From Verrucomicrobiales bacterium (GTDB taxonomy: Bacteria > Verrucomicrobiota > Verrucomicrobiia > Verrucomicrobiales > DEV007), in NCBI GenBank assembly GCA_029213005.1, contig JARGPI010000011.1, forward strand, positions 124,001 to 188,000: DNA of 64,000 bases, in the 5' to 3' direction. Shown piece after piece: positions 8,970 through 18,863 of the stretch (positions within the stretch are counted from its first letter, which is position 1; each line of letters opens with the position of its first letter). The notes under the pieces were generated by a model that worked only from the letters and a program-made list of their open reading frames with translations, was not told where the DNA came from and ran no database searches. Position numbers and translations under genes: made by a program.

Positions 8970-10352
8970 ATGATTGATCCGTTAACGCTCGAAAGCTCGT
9001 TAAAAGCATTTCATGCTGACGATCCTGAGTCCTGTGCCGACATTTGCAGGCGTATTCTCGCAACCCAGAGCGACCACCCTCTCGGCGGCCATCTTCTCGC
9101 CTGGTCAATGCTGGAACGGGGGCTCGACTACAGTCAACTTCTGACTCAACTCGCCACCAGCCCGGAAACAGCAAAAGCCAAAGGCATTCCGGCAAAAGCG
9201 ACCCTCGGCTGGCTTTTCTGGCATGCGGGCAGAGTTCACGAAGCCATCCTCGCACTCACAAAAAACATCGCGAGAGAGCCTCAGCGTCAGGACCTGCAAA
9301 CCCTGCTTGGGATCTGCCTCCTCGCCGACGAACAACCTGAGCCCGCCGAAAAAATCCTCAGCTCCGTGGTGAAACGTTCGCCCCGAAACCCGGTTCCCCG
9401 TTTTCATCTTGCTCATGCCCTATTGCATCTTGAAAAGTGGGAACAGGGGTTCGCAGCATTTGAAAAGAGCCGTTTCGACATACCGATGCGGCAGCCCGGC
9501 CAATACGATCATTTACCGGAGAAACTCTGGGTCGACCAGAACCTCCAGGGGAAAATTATCGTCATCGAGGGAGAGCAGGGATTTGGAGACCAAATTCAGT
9601 TCATCCGTTTCGCCGCCTATTTGAAATCTATACTTGGAGCAAGCGAGGTGCATTTTTCCTGTCACCCCGTCCTATCAGATGTGATGCAGGCCGTGCCCTG
9701 CCTCGACTCAGCAGCGGATAAAATCTATCATGACTTCGACTACCACGTCCCCGTCATGAGCTTACCCCACCGTTGTCAAATCCGGATCGACAGCGATTTG
9801 TATGCTTCTCCCTATCTGCACCCCGCCCGGGAATGGATCGATAAGTGGCATGCCCAACTACCTGAAAAAAGTGAACGACCCCGCATCGGGATCTGCTGGC
9901 GATCTGCACCGGTGGTAACGCGGGATCATCGCGTGGTTCAGGGAGTGAATTTAGTAAAAACGAGAAAGTCACTGTCGCTGGTCGAGCTGGAATACCTGAT
10001 TCAAAAACTGGGGCCGGATTGCGACATCGTCTCTCTCCAGTTTGATCCCGACGATACCGAGTCCGCCCTGCTAACGAAAAACAACGTAACCATTCCGAAG
10101 ATAACAAATTTCACCGACACCGCGGCCCTGGTCGGGCTTTGTGACCACGTCATCACCATCGACACCGCCACCGCCCACCTCGCCGGAGCCATCGGAGCCG
10201 ACACCCGTATCCTGCTAAACCGCGGGGCCGACTGGCGTTGGGCACACTCCCGCAATGGGGCATCGATCTGGTACCCGCAAATCAAAACAATACACCAGAA
10301 AGTCGCCAATCGTTGGGAGGAAACCATCGATCGGGCGGTCGATGGTTTGTAG
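8970..10352 (+). CDS. TPR-repeat protein with glycosyltransferase-9-like C-terminal domain
   Basis: 460 residues, no signal peptide. Residues 1-165 contain TPR-type helical hairpins (for example LGGHLLAWSMLERG, LQTLLGICLLADEQPEPAEKIL, RFHLAHALLHLEKWEQGFAAFE). Residues about 180-460 resemble the heptosyltransferase/GT9-like fold: WVDQNLQGKIIVIEGEQG-type start followed by GFGDQIQFIRF, RPRIGICWRS, and TDTAALVGLCDHVITIDTATAHLAGAIG. The latter is the nucleotide-sugar-binding end common to TPR-GT fusion proteins in many bacteria. It could modify a protein or surface glycan; acceptor and donor are unknown. Confidence 0.8.
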   Translation: MIDPLTLESSLKAFHADDPESCADICRRILATQSDHPLGGHLLAWSMLERGLDYSQLLTQLATSPETAKAKGIPAKATLGWLFWHAGRVHEAILALTKNIAREPQRQDLQTLLGICLLADEQPEPAEKILSSVVKRSPRNPVPRFHLAHALLHLEKWEQGFAAFEKSRFDIPMRQPGQYDHLPEKLWVDQNLQGKIIVIEGEQGFGDQIQFIRFAAYLKSILGASEVHFSCHPVLSDVMQAVPCLDSAADKIYHDFDYHVPVMSLPHRCQIRIDSDLYASPYLHPAREWIDKWHAQLPEKSERPRIGICWRSAPVVTRDHRVVQGVNLVKTRKSLSLVELEYLIQKLGPDCDIVSLQFDPDDTESALLTKNNVTIPKITNFTDTAALVGLCDHVITIDTATAHLAGAIGADTRILLNRGADWRWAHSRNGASIWYPQIKTIHQKVANRWEETIDRAVDGL

Positions 10353-10511
10353 GGGCATAGCGATCTCTAGTGCCCTTTATTCCCCTAAACCATTTCACAC
10401 GGAGAATACCGCCAATCGATTTTCCCCCACCAACATTCAGAATTGACAATTCCCGGTAAAATACCTGACCTTAAAAAGAATTAGTTTAACCTCAGCCGTA
10501 AAACGTAAAAA

Positions 10512-11069
10512 ATGACAACCGAACAATTTTGGACAATCATCGAGTCATCGCGTTCCCAAATTGACCCGAACTTGCTAAACGGCAATAAAGAACGACAGGC
10601 CCAACTACTAGAAAAGCTTTTGCGAACGCTGAATCCCCGTGAATTGGAAGATTACGAGCGACTTTTTAACGAGTTCTTTTTCAAGTCATATACATGGGAA
10701 ATTTGGGCCGCAGTCTATTTGATCGAGGGAGGCTGCTCAGACGATGGATTTGACTATTTTCGCTCCTGGCTGATTTCGATGGGTGAAGAGGTATTCGAGG
10801 CCGTTATTAGTTCTGCCGACAACCTGGCTCACTTCGCGTACTTGCCTGAAGTTGGAGCAATCTCGTTCCCCGAAATCATCAGCTTGGCGGCACTGGTTTA
10901 TGAGGAGAAGACAGGGAACTCAATTCCTGAATCTTGCTATGAGCCAGGCAGACCAAGCGAGCCATCAGGAACTCCATGGGACGAAAATAATTTATCTGAA
11001 CTGAAACCCAGGCTCCCTAAAGTGTGGGAAAGGTGCCGTGAGTCGTGGCCGAGCGGCGACCTCGATTAA
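10512..11069 (+). CDS. DUF4240 domain protein
   Basis: 185 residues, soluble. The N-terminal half matches the DUF4240 pattern: MTTEQFWTIIESSR, LLEKLLRTLNPRELEDYERLFNEF, YTWEIWAAVYLIEGGCSDDGFDYFRSWL split around the conserved Trp/Gly, and MGEEVFEAVI. Members are widespread small proteins, sometimes near toxin-immunity or WGR genes; the function is not established. It is followed by a broken gene and repeat DNA, which suggests an accessory stretch. Confidence 0.8.
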   Translation: MTTEQFWTIIESSRSQIDPNLLNGNKERQAQLLEKLLRTLNPRELEDYERLFNEFFFKSYTWEIWAAVYLIEGGCSDDGFDYFRSWLISMGEEVFEAVISSADNLAHFAYLPEVGAISFPEIISLAALVYEEKTGNSIPESCYEPGRPSEPSGTPWDENNLSELKPRLPKVWERCRESWPSGDLD

Positions 11070-11095
11070 TGGAAAAATGTGCTAACCGTTTTGAT

Positions 11096-11715
11096 ATGAG
11101 AGTTCTGTGGCATCTAATTGTTCTGCACTTTTTATAGAGTGCCTACTCCTCGGAAATAGAAGACCTCGCCTCACATTTTAGAAATAATGCACCTAAGGAT
11201 TGGGTCGTTTTTTCTGATAAAGAAAACTCTGTCGTAAGGGTGGAAACGGTTTCAAAGTTTAAGCAATTCTCAACAGCCTCAGGGCTAGTGGAAGGAATCC
11301 TGCCAAGTTCCGAACCGTTCTCTTTTTCTTTCAGAGTTTCACAAAATCTTTCGCGGGGTGAATATGATGAACTTGCGCGGGAGAACATTCAAATCAGGTC
11401 CAAAATTAAGTCATGCGAATCCAGATTAAAGACATTAAATTGCCCGAAATATAAAGGGCGTTATCTACCAAAAACAGAAAAGCAGAAAACGGTATACAAC
11501 AAACTAAGAGATCTAAACCAAAGTTTATACCCGGCACCAAACTATGTGTGGCAAGATCTTTCACTTCGCGTCATCTACGGTTTCCCCCCCCGCGATATAT
11601 AACGTTGGTTCAAGATGAAGAAGACCGAAAACGCTGTGAAACTATTCGAGATAAGATCATATCCGACCTAGTTGAGTTTCCACATGCATCTCGATTTGCA
11701 GGACAATCTGACTAG
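11096..11715 (+). pseudogene. Broken secreted-protein gene (amber codon and C-tract frameshift)
   Basis: The frame starting at ATG 11096 encodes a plausible signal peptide, MRVLWHLIVLHFL, then an in-frame TAG (11135-11137), and continues SAYSSEIEDLASHF without another stop. At the run of eight C (11584-11591) the frame ends in RDI-stop. Adding one C restores a continuation reading RYITLVQDEEDRKRCETIR and ending FAGQSD at 11715. With both lesions repaired the product would be about 206 residues: a secreted protein with a Lys-rich helical middle. I do not recognise the family. An internal GTG at 11240 could express a fragment of about 120 residues. The C-tract lesion could be a sequencing error; the amber codon is less easily explained that way. 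Confidence 0.7.
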
Positions 11716-12075
11716 CTCCATCCTATCAACACTGTTTTCGAGGACTTTTGATACACCGAAATATGGTGATGAAACGGACGCCCAAAGGGCGTCGCTACCA
11801 ATAGCACTCCTTTTGGCCGTTGATTGTTTAAGGAGGCGAGCACATCACCCCTCGCACAAGCTGCACGGGGGGCAATGAAGTGCCGCTAAGATTTTCCCGG
11901 ATACGGGCAAACCCTGTGATGCGGACACTCCTGTCCGCACTACCCCGAAGCTCTTACCGGTATAGATTCAGCGATATGCGGACAAGAGTGTCCGCATCAC
12001 ACACATGAAATCGACTGTGCCATTTCTGACGGTCATTCTACACTACCCTTACCCTGTGCGATCTAGTGTACTCCT
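11716..12075. other. 360-bp gene-free region with palindromic repeats
   Basis: No credible coding sequence. It holds a small hairpin GACGCCC-AAA-GGGCGTC (11777-11793) and two larger palindromes annotated separately. The strand composition changes abruptly from the AT-rich broken gene to GC-rich repeat DNA. It separates the DUF4240 accessory stretch from leuS. Confidence 0.6.
11917..11999. repeat. Pair of TGCGGACA..TGTCCGCA palindromes forming a larger inverted repeat
   Basis: Palindrome 1 is TGCGGACA-ctcc-TGTCCGCA (11920-11939); palindrome 2 is TGCGGACA-agag-TGTCCGCA (11977-11996). In addition TGATGCGGACACTC (11917-11930) is the exact reverse complement of 11986-11999, so the two units are also mirror images of each other. 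The arrangement is that of a REP/BIME-like non-coding element. It lies about 75 bp past the leuS stop. Confidence 0.7.
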
Positions 12076-14637
12076 CTAGTTGGCGACTATGTTAACCAGT
12101 CGACCGGGGACCACAATCACTTTACGGACGGTGTTTCCTTCGATAAAGACCTGAGCTTTTTCACTCTTTAGAGCGAGGGCTTCCAGTTCCTCTTTCGACG
12201 CGTCTTTGGATACAGTCAGTTTGTCGCGTACTTTTCCGTTTACCTGAACGACGATTTCAATTTCGTCTTCGATCAAGTATTCCTCATTATATGCGGGCCA
12301 ATCCTGGCTGGCGAGATCGCCTTCGGGCAAATCTTTGAATTCTTTTTGCAATACCTGATACAACTCCTCGGTGATATGAGGCGCGAACGGATTCAATACC
12401 TGTAGCAACAATGCGACTGATGATACCGGGAGTTTATCCAGCTTGCCGAGCTCGTTACTGCAAACCATCATCTGAGAGATCGCCGTGTTAAAACTCAAGC
12501 TGTCGATATCCTCACCGACTTTCTTGATCGTTGCGTGGACCACTTTGTTAGTCGCTTTGTCAGGTTTGGCATCGACGAGTTGCTCGCGCATTTTCCAGTT
12601 ACCTTCCTGATCCGCTTCGTAGACGAGTCGCCAGACCCGGCCGAGGAATCGATAGACACCCTCAACACCTTTCATTGACCAGGGCTTAACCTGCTCCAAT
12701 GGACCCATAAACATCTCGTAGAGACGCAGCGAGTCGGCTCCGTAAAGGTCGACGACTTCGTCCGGGTTCACGACATTGCCGCGTGACTTGGACATCTTTT
12801 GTCCGTCTTCGCCCATGATCAACCCCTGATTGACCAGCTTATGGAATGGCTCCGGTGTTTTCAAATACCCGAGATCGTTCAGAACTTTGTGCCAAAAACG
12901 GGCATACAAAAGGTGTAGTACGGCATGCTCGGTTCCGCCGATATAGAGATCGACGCCGCCAGCTTTGCCATCACCGGAAAGCCAATACTCTTCGGCTTCG
13001 GGACTGATGAATGCCTCGCTGTTCCGGGCATCGCAATATCGCAGGTAATACCAGCAGGAGCCGGCCCACTGGGGCATCGTATTGGTCTCGCGGATACTAC
13101 CGTCTTCCAATTCCACCCAGTCTTTTGCCTTGGCCAAAATCGCTTCGGGTTTTCCGGTCGGTTTGTAGTCTTCCAATGGCGGAGCCAACAGCGGCAATTC
13201 GCTTTCGTCGATTCCGTAGTGAAGCCCATCCTTCCAGACAATAGGGAACGGCTCGCCCCAATATCGCTGGCGGGAGAAAAGCCAGTCGCGAAGTTTGTAG
13301 TTGGTGGTCCGCTTACCGAGGTAACTTTTCTCCAACCAATCGATGATTTTTTCTTTAGCGTCAGCTGTCGACAAGCCATCGAGAAAGCCGGAATTGATGG
13401 CTGTCCCGTGCCCGCAGAAACAGTTGTCTTCGTTTCCTTCCGGAGCCTGAACCACTTCGATAATCGGGATCTCAAATTTCTCCGCAAACTCCATATCGCG
13501 CTCATCGTGCGCAGGCACGGCCATGATTGCTCCAGTTCCGTACCCCATCATCACATAGTCGGCGATCCACACGGGAATCTCCTCTTTATTGACGGGGTTG
13601 ATGGCATACCCGCCGGTGAAGACACCGGTCTTTTCAGTCGCCAAACCGGTCCGCTCGAGGTCGGATTTGGAAGCACAAACTTTGCGGTATTCTTCGACTG
13701 CCTCTTTTTGTTCCGGCGTCGCGATTTTATCAACGAGAGGGTGCTCGGGAGCAAGGACCATGTAGGTCGCTCCAAACAAAGTATCGGGACGCGTCGTGAA
13801 GACCGTCACTTTTTCCCCGGCGATAGTGAAATCCACCTCTGCGCCCTCGGATCGTCCGATCCAGTTACGTTGCAGATTTTTGATTCCCTCAGGCCAGTCA
13901 AGATCATCGAGATCGTCGATCAACCGGTCGGCAAACGCGGTGATCCGCAACATCCACTGACGAAGCGGGCGACGCTCAACGGTGTGACCTTTGGAACGCC
14001 ACTCCTCAACCTCTTCGTTCGCGAGCACAGTCCCCAAATCGGGAGACCAGTTCACGGGAGTGTCGGCAACGAAGGCGAGCCGCTTTTCATCGATGACTTC
14101 ACGGGAGAATCCTTTTTCCTCCAGCTCCGAGACGGGACGCGCCTTGCCGGTTTCCTCACAGACGTAGGAGTGATAAAGCTGCAAAAAGATCCACTGAGTC
14201 CACTTCACATATTCCGGATCGGTAGTGGCGACTTCTCGATCCCAATCATAGGCGAACCCGAGGGATTTGAGCTGGCGACGGAAATTATTGACGTTGTTCT
14301 CGGTGTTAATCCTGGGATGCTCACCGGTTTTGATCGCATGCTGTTCGGCGGGAAGCCCAAAGGAATCCCAGCCCATGGGGTGAAGGACATTGTAGCCTTT
14401 CATCCGCTTGTATCGCGAAATGATGTCAGTCGCGGTGTAGCCTTCAGGGTGTCCCACGTGCAGACCGGATCCGCTCGGATAAGGGAACATATCGAGCGCA
14501 TAGAACTTGGGTTTCGAGGCGTCGAAACCTTTGTCTCCCGGATTGGGTGCAGAGAAAGTTTTGTTTTCTTCCCAATGCTGTTGCCAGCGGGGCTCGAAAT
14601 CGTCGAACGGAAATTGTTTACGTCTTTGGGACATCAT
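12076..14637 (-). CDS. leuS: Leucine--tRNA ligase
   Basis: 853 residues, normal bacterial LeuRS length. Class I motifs: the HIGH equivalent in [18 protein letters not shown] near the N-terminus and KMSKS in [16 protein letters not shown]. An editing (CP1) domain is present with [20 protein letters not shown] split by convention and [17 protein letters not shown] containing the editing Asp. The C-terminal anticodon-binding and tRNA-interaction domain ends with [13 protein letters not shown] and [15 protein letters not shown]. It charges tRNA-Leu in the cytoplasm. It is an isolated gene on the minus strand, 81 nt downstream of the ABC permease stop and probably with its own promoter there. Confidence 0.98.
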   Translation of the reverse strand: MMSQRRKQFPFDDFEPRWQQHWEENKTFSAPNPGDKGFDASKPKFYALDMFPYPSGSGLHVGHPEGYTATDIISRYKRMKGYNVLHPMGWDSFGLPAEQHAIKTGEHPRINTENNVNNFRRQLKSLGFAYDWDREVATTDPEYVKWTQWIFLQLYHSYVCEETGKARPVSELEEKGFSREVIDEKRLAFVADTPVNWSPDLGTVLANEEVEEWRSKGHTVERRPLRQWMLRITAFADRLIDDLDDLDWPEGIKNLQRNWIGRSEGAEVDFTIAGEKVTVFTTRPDTLFGATYMVLAPEHPLVDKIATPEQKEAVEEYRKVCASKSDLERTGLATEKTGVFTGGYAINPVNKEEIPVWIADYVMMGYGTGAIMAVPAHDERDMEFAEKFEIPIIEVVQAPEGNEDNCFCGHGTAINSGFLDGLSTADAKEKIIDWLEKSYLGKRTTNYKLRDWLFSRQRYWGEPFPIVWKDGLHYGIDESELPLLAPPLEDYKPTGKPEAILAKAKDWVELEDGSIRETNTMPQWAGSCWYYLRYCDARNSEAFISPEAEEYWLSGDGKAGGVDLYIGGTEHAVLHLLYARFWHKVLNDLGYLKTPEPFHKLVNQGLIMGEDGQKMSKSRGNVVNPDEVVDLYGADSLRLYEMFMGPLEQVKPWSMKGVEGVYRFLGRVWRLVYEADQEGNWKMREQLVDAKPDKATNKVVHATIKKVGEDIDSLSFNTAISQMMVCSNELGKLDKLPVSSVALLLQVLNPFAPHITEELYQVLQKEFKDLPEGDLASQDWPAYNEEYLIEDEIEIVVQVNGKVRDKLTVSKDASKEELEALALKSEKAQVFIEGNTVRKVIVVPGRLVNIVAN

Positions 14638-14718
14638 GGATTTTCAGTTTTGTGGCCGTGAAAGTAAGGCTAAAGCCGACGAACGCAACGGGACAAAACC
14701 CGGCATTTTCCGAACCCG

Positions 14719-16071
14719 CTACGACCCTGCCTGACGGGCAAACCCCAGCTTCCGGAAAGCGCCCAAACCGCCTCCTGCCCGGGCTTTGTCGAGCAAAACG
14801 GCAAATAAGATGACTGCCCCAAGAACAATATCCTGAGTGAATTGCTTCAATCCCATCAAATTCATCCCGTTTTGGATCACCCCGATAATCAGCGCGCCGA
14901 TCAGAGTTCCGATAACCCGACCCGATCCGCCGGAGAGACTGGTTCCGCCGACCACCACTGCGGCGATCACGTAGAGTTCAAACATCACTCCGATATTTGG
15001 CGTTCCCACCTTGATTTGGGAAGCCTGAATACAGCCGCCCAATCCGGCACACAAACCACAGACCAGATAAACAAAGATAATTACCGACTTCACCGGGACA
15101 CCCGAGAGCCGGGCGGATTCTTCGTTACCACCCACCGCATAAATATATCTTCCAAACCGGGTCTGACTCATAAACAAATGGGCGATGATATAGAGAATCA
15201 GCAAAATCAAAATCGTATTGGGAATCCCAAGCGTCTTCCCCTGCCCCAACCAGGTCATCGCATCGGGTAAAGATTCGATCGTGAACCCTCCGGTAATTTT
15301 CTTCGCAAAACCACGGGCCATCATCATAAACGCCAAGGTCGTGATAAAGGGAGCAACTTTAAACTGCGCCACGAGCCAACCCGACAGCATCCCGACGAAA
15401 CCACAGGTCAAAATCGCTCCGGTAAATCCGAGAAAAACCACAAAACCTGAGGCACTTCCCCCACCCATTTTACTAATAATCAGAGCTCCGACGACGGCCG
15501 CCAGAGCGATCAAACTACCTACCGACAAATCGATACCACCCGTAAGAATCACGAGCGTCATCCCGACGGCAACCACCGCTATCGCAACTACCCGGGAAAT
15601 GACAGCTTCGAGGTTGGAAGGACTGAGAAAGACACTCCTCATTTTTCCGGAAGGCACCATAATTTCGCTGTCTGCAAAGCGGGGATAGGTTGCCGCAAGC
15701 TTTGAGGTCACGCCCCATTTGGCACTGTCGCCCGAGGCGACGATCGCCTTCAGATTTTTGCCCTCGGAGCTCAACTGATCGAGCGCCAGTTTGAGATCGC
15801 GGGGCGTTCCGACCACCAGCGAGACATTGCTGTAACCGGAGTTACGAAGATCCCCCGCGACGAGTTCTGCAAAATCTCCGGAGTCTTTCCGTGCCTCTCC
15901 GACGATCAGCAAAGCGGACTCCTGAGAATATTTGGCTTCGATACGACTTGCTATACTTTTGGCAACACCGGAACCGGTCCCGCTTTCGTTCTGGATCGTA
16001 AGTAGACTAAAAAGAAGACAAAGTGCGATGAGCACCAACACCATTCCATAGTTAGCGAGCTGCTTTTTCAT
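14719..16071 (-). CDS. Ribose-type ABC transporter permease with extra extracytoplasmic domain
   Basis: 450 residues against about 320 for RbsC-like permeases. After TM1 (GMVLVLIALCLLFSLLTI) comes a hydrophilic insert of about 110 residues (roughly 30-140) before the canonical core, which starts LEAVISRVVAIAVVAVGMTL and continues with the family signature ILTGGIDLSVGSLIAL. The C-terminal half shows GGNEESARLSG, AAVVVGGTSLSGG and IGTLIGALIIGVIQNGMNL. The insert has alternating strands and helices (SALLIVGEARKDSG, AIVASGDSAKWGV) reminiscent of one lobe of a type I periplasmic sugar-binding protein. It overlaps the ATPase gene by 4 nt (ATGA). No separate solute-binding protein lies nearby. The substrate is probably a sugar. 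Confidence 0.9.
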   Translation of the reverse strand: MKKQLANYGMVLVLIALCLLFSLLTIQNESGTGSGVAKSIASRIEAKYSQESALLIVGEARKDSGDFAELVAGDLRNSGYSNVSLVVGTPRDLKLALDQLSSEGKNLKAIVASGDSAKWGVTSKLAATYPRFADSEIMVPSGKMRSVFLSPSNLEAVISRVVAIAVVAVGMTLVILTGGIDLSVGSLIALAAVVGALIISKMGGGSASGFVVFLGFTGAILTCGFVGMLSGWLVAQFKVAPFITTLAFMMMARGFAKKITGGFTIESLPDAMTWLGQGKTLGIPNTILILLILYIIAHLFMSQTRFGRYIYAVGGNEESARLSGVPVKSVIIFVYLVCGLCAGLGGCIQASQIKVGTPNIGVMFELYVIAAVVVGGTSLSGGSGRVIGTLIGALIIGVIQNGMNLMGLKQFTQDIVLGAVILFAVLLDKARAGGGLGAFRKLGFARQAGS

Positions 16072-17576
16072 GATTTTGATTCAATAGCCAGTTTTAAGAT
16101 ATCTTCCTGAGTCGCGTTTTGTGGATCCGAAATTTCACCGCGAATTTCGCCCTCATGCATCACGATGATCCGGTCACTCATCCCCAGGATTTCAGGTAAT
16201 TCACTACTCACCATAATGACCGCTTTTCCCGCAGCCGCGAGATCGTTGATTAACTGGTAAATTTCATACTTGGCACCGACATCAATGCCCCGGGTCGGCT
16301 CGTCGATAATGATAATTTCACTATTTCTCGCCAGCCATTTGGCGAGCACGATTTTTTGCTGATTGCCTCCGGATAGATTTCCGGCTTCCTGATCGGGATC
16401 CGAAATTTTAATCTGCAGACTGGACACATACTTCGCGAACTCCTCCCGCTCCTGTTTCTGATCGACCCGGCCCTTTCGGGAAAAGCGCACCAGGTTAGGT
16501 AGACCGAAATTTTCCACTACCGAATGAATCAGAACGAGCCCCTCATTCTTTCGATCCTCCGATAACAAACAGATACCGTGGTTGATTGCTTCGCGAGGTT
16601 GATTGATCTCGACCTCCCTCCCCTTCACATAAATTCTGCCGCTATCTTTCGGATCTGCGCCGATCAGAGCCCGCATCGTTTCTGACCGGCCTGCCCCAAC
16701 GAGCCCGGCAAAACCGACCACTTCGCCGGAATTTACGGAGAAAGAGACGCCCCGGACCCGGCGTCCCCGGTTCAAATCCTCAACCCGCAATTTTTCTTTC
16801 CCGGGCACCGCCTTCCGTTTGGGAAATTCCGATTCAAGGGATCGCCCCACCATCAACTCGATGAGTTCATGTCTCATCAGCGAGGCGATCTTCCCGCCGC
16901 CCACATTTTCGCCATCGCGCAACACCACGACCCGATCACAGATTTCGTAAATTTCATCGAGTCGGTGACTGATGTAGATCACCGCGATCCCCTGCTTCTG
17001 CAGATCGCGGACGATTGCGAACAACTGCGTCACCTCCGACGGGCTTAGAGCCGCCGATGGCTCATCCATCACCACAAGCCGCGCCTCCATCGAAAGTGCC
17101 CGGGCGATCTCGACGCCCTGTTGCTGAGCGATGGTCAAATCCCCACAGAGGGTTTCCGGATCTATTTGCAAGCCGATCCGTTTCAGGTATTCGCCAGCCA
17201 ACTGCCGCTCCTCGCGGTGAGCGATCCGCCCCCATCGAGTCTTTTCACGTCCCAGAAAAATATTCTCCCGAGCGGAAAGACCGGGAACCAGATTGAATTC
17301 CTGATAGATCACCGCCACCCCGGCCTCCCTGGAATCGTGAGGAGAATCAAAATTAATCGCCTCTCCATCCAGTCGGATCACGCCTTCGGTCGGCGTGTGG
17401 GCTCCGCCCAGCATTTTGATCAGAGTGCTTTTTCCCGCTCCGTTTTCGCCGAGCAGGGCGACCACTTCGCCGGAGCGAATCGAAAAATCGGTGCCCTTCA
17501 GGGCATGAACTCCGGGGAAACGTTTGTGAATCCCCTCCATGGAAACAAGCGGCGTTTTTGACGAAGGTTGAGACAT
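16068..17576 (-). CDS. Sugar ABC transporter ATP-binding protein (RbsA/MglA type)
   Basis: 502 residues with two fused ATPase domains. The first has Walker A GENGAGKSTLIKML, signature LTIAQQQGVEIARALS and Walker B LVVMDEPSAALSPSE. The second has the degenerate Walker A GLVGAGRSETMRAL, signature LSGGNQQKIVLAKWL and Walker B IIIDEPTRGIDVGAK. This arrangement is diagnostic of the CUT2 monosaccharide importers. It is the first gene of a two-gene operon with the permease. The missing piece is the periplasmic binding protein, which must be encoded elsewhere or be replaced by the permease insert. Confidence 0.95.
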   Translation of the reverse strand: MSQPSSKTPLVSMEGIHKRFPGVHALKGTDFSIRSGEVVALLGENGAGKSTLIKMLGGAHTPTEGVIRLDGEAINFDSPHDSREAGVAVIYQEFNLVPGLSARENIFLGREKTRWGRIAHREERQLAGEYLKRIGLQIDPETLCGDLTIAQQQGVEIARALSMEARLVVMDEPSAALSPSEVTQLFAIVRDLQKQGIAVIYISHRLDEIYEICDRVVVLRDGENVGGGKIASLMRHELIELMVGRSLESEFPKRKAVPGKEKLRVEDLNRGRRVRGVSFSVNSGEVVGFAGLVGAGRSETMRALIGADPKDSGRIYVKGREVEINQPREAINHGICLLSEDRKNEGLVLIHSVVENFGLPNLVRFSRKGRVDQKQEREEFAKYVSSLQIKISDPDQEAGNLSGGNQQKIVLAKWLARNSEIIIIDEPTRGIDVGAKYEIYQLINDLAAAGKAVIMVSSELPEILGMSDRIIVMHEGEIRGEISDPQNATQEDILKLAIESKS

Positions 17577-17635
17577 GAGTTCAAGACCTTGAGGAATAGA
17601 GAAATCAGGACGATTGTCGAGGTTAAAATCAGGCT

Positions 17636-17995
17636 ATGACGATTAACCAACTCGACGAACAAACCCCATTCACCACAGCTGACGGATCCACGATCCGCAG
17701 CATTCTCGACTCGACCAATGCCCCGGTGGAAAAGCAGAGCCTCGCAGAGGCAGCGCTCCCTCCCGGAGGGGAAACCGAGCGGCATTACCACAAATTGAGC
17801 GAAGAATTTTATTACATCACCGCCGGGGAAGGCCTCATGGAAATCGAGGGCGAAACGTCCCAGGTCACCGTTGGCGATGCGATTTTGATCCCTGCCGGAA
17901 AGTGGCATCAAATCAAAGCTCAAGGTGAATCGGAGCTTCGCTTGCTCTGCTGCTGCGCCCCTCCCTACTCTCACGAAGATACCTATTTCGAGTAA
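17636..17995 (+). CDS. Single-domain cupin protein
   Basis: 119 residues. Cupin motif 1 is PPGGETERHYHKLSEEFYYITAGEG (His, His, Glu ligands, shown in parts: HYHKLSEEFYY) and motif 2 is VGDAILIPAGKWHQI (His ligand). It therefore has a complete 3-His/1-Glu metal site in a small beta-barrel. No signal peptide. It is divergent from the ABC operon (59 nt spacer) and convergent with the SDR gene (3-nt gap). Enzymatic role cannot be assigned; sugar isomerase, dioxygenase and sensor roles all exist in the family. Cys-Cys-Cys near residues 104-106 is unusual. Confidence 0.85.
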   Translation: MTINQLDEQTPFTTADGSTIRSILDSTNAPVEKQSLAEAALPPGGETERHYHKLSEEFYYITAGEGLMEIEGETSQVTVGDAILIPAGKWHQIKAQGESELRLLCCCAPPYSHEDTYFE

Positions 17996-17998
17996 CCG

Positions 17999-18733
17999 CT
18001 ACGAGAAGTACCAACCCCGGTCAGCGAGTATTTCCTGACCGGTCAAAGCCCCGCTTGCCGAGCTGGCAAGAAAGAGAGCGATTTGTGCGATTTCTTCCGG
18101 TTCGAGCAGTTCGGGCTGACATTGCCTCTCACGGATCATCGCCTTGGTCCCTTCGTCGACAAATTCACGCAGTTGGCGCTCCGTCATGATCCATCCCGGT
18201 GAAATCGTGTTAACCCGAACGCCCGACGGCCCCAACTCTCTCGCCAAAGCCCGCGACATCGCTAAAATCCCTCCTTTGGTCGCGACATAAGCCGCCATCT
18301 CAGCCGGAGCGAGATGAAAGGTGATGGAACTGAAATTGATCACCGAAGCCGGCCTGCGAAATTTCGAACTCGATTCCCGCACTGTAAGCATTTGAGCCCG
18401 GAGATTCAGTGCCACCAGACTGTCCCAGGCCTCGACCGTGAGATCCTGTAAGGGAATCCGGGGATCTTTCGCTGCGTTGTTAATTAACAAATCAATGGTT
18501 TCAATCGCGCCAATCCAGCTTGCGATCTGATCCGGCTGCTCAAGGTCCACTTCGGTAAACCGGCAATTTTCCAGTTCCGCTTCTAACGCCGCACCTTTCT
18601 CCGCATCGATGTCGCAAAAATGGATCACAGCGCCCTGCTCGCTGAACAGCCTCACCATCGATTCCCCGATCCCGTTGGCACCTCCGGTTATAATTACCTG
18701 TTTTCCAGCAAGATCCGGGTATTGAGCATTCAT
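17999..18733 (-). CDS. Short-chain dehydrogenase/reductase
   Basis: 244 residues with a classical SDR layout: cofactor loop TGGANGIG near residue 17, an acidic residue after strand 2 (FCDIDAEKG) favouring NAD(H), NNAAKDP for NNAG, catalytic Ser in INFSSITFH, YVATKGG near residue 150 (Tyr/Lys), and NTISPGWIMT. The C-terminus ends with the typical TGQEILADRGW. Substrate unknown; sugar or acyl alcohols are possible, and the sugar transporter and cupin nearby make a sugar plausible but unproven. Confidence 0.93.
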   Translation of the reverse strand: MNAQYPDLAGKQVIITGGANGIGESMVRLFSEQGAVIHFCDIDAEKGAALEAELENCRFTEVDLEQPDQIASWIGAIETIDLLINNAAKDPRIPLQDLTVEAWDSLVALNLRAQMLTVRESSSKFRRPASVINFSSITFHLAPAEMAAYVATKGGILAMSRALARELGPSGVRVNTISPGWIMTERQLREFVDEGTKAMIRERQCQPELLEPEEIAQIALFLASSASGALTGQEILADRGWYFS

Positions 18734-18863
18734 ATCTAAAAAAGAATCGGTAGACCCGACTATTTAAATCACCTTTACAGGAAAAAAGCGATCGGAATCC
18801 AATACCATTTCGGCACTCGATTTTGATTTCGCCGATTTGAAACCTGTGGTTAGATAACAGGAA
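18734..18863. promoter_or_regulatory. Divergent promoter region
   Basis: 130-nt spacer between the divergent SDR and M48 protease genes. It is moderately AT-rich around 18737-18770 and 18825-18860. No specific operator is recognisable. Confidence 0.3.

Noticed and set aside
11584..11591. Programmed frameshift at the C8 tract
   Set aside because: No downstream stimulator is apparent and the same gene has an amber codon, so decay or error is more likely than programmed slippage.
12925..14661. Long open frame (578 codons) on the plus strand over leuS
   Set aside because: It is antisense to an intact, highly conserved leucyl-tRNA synthetase; its translation shows no recognisable domain.
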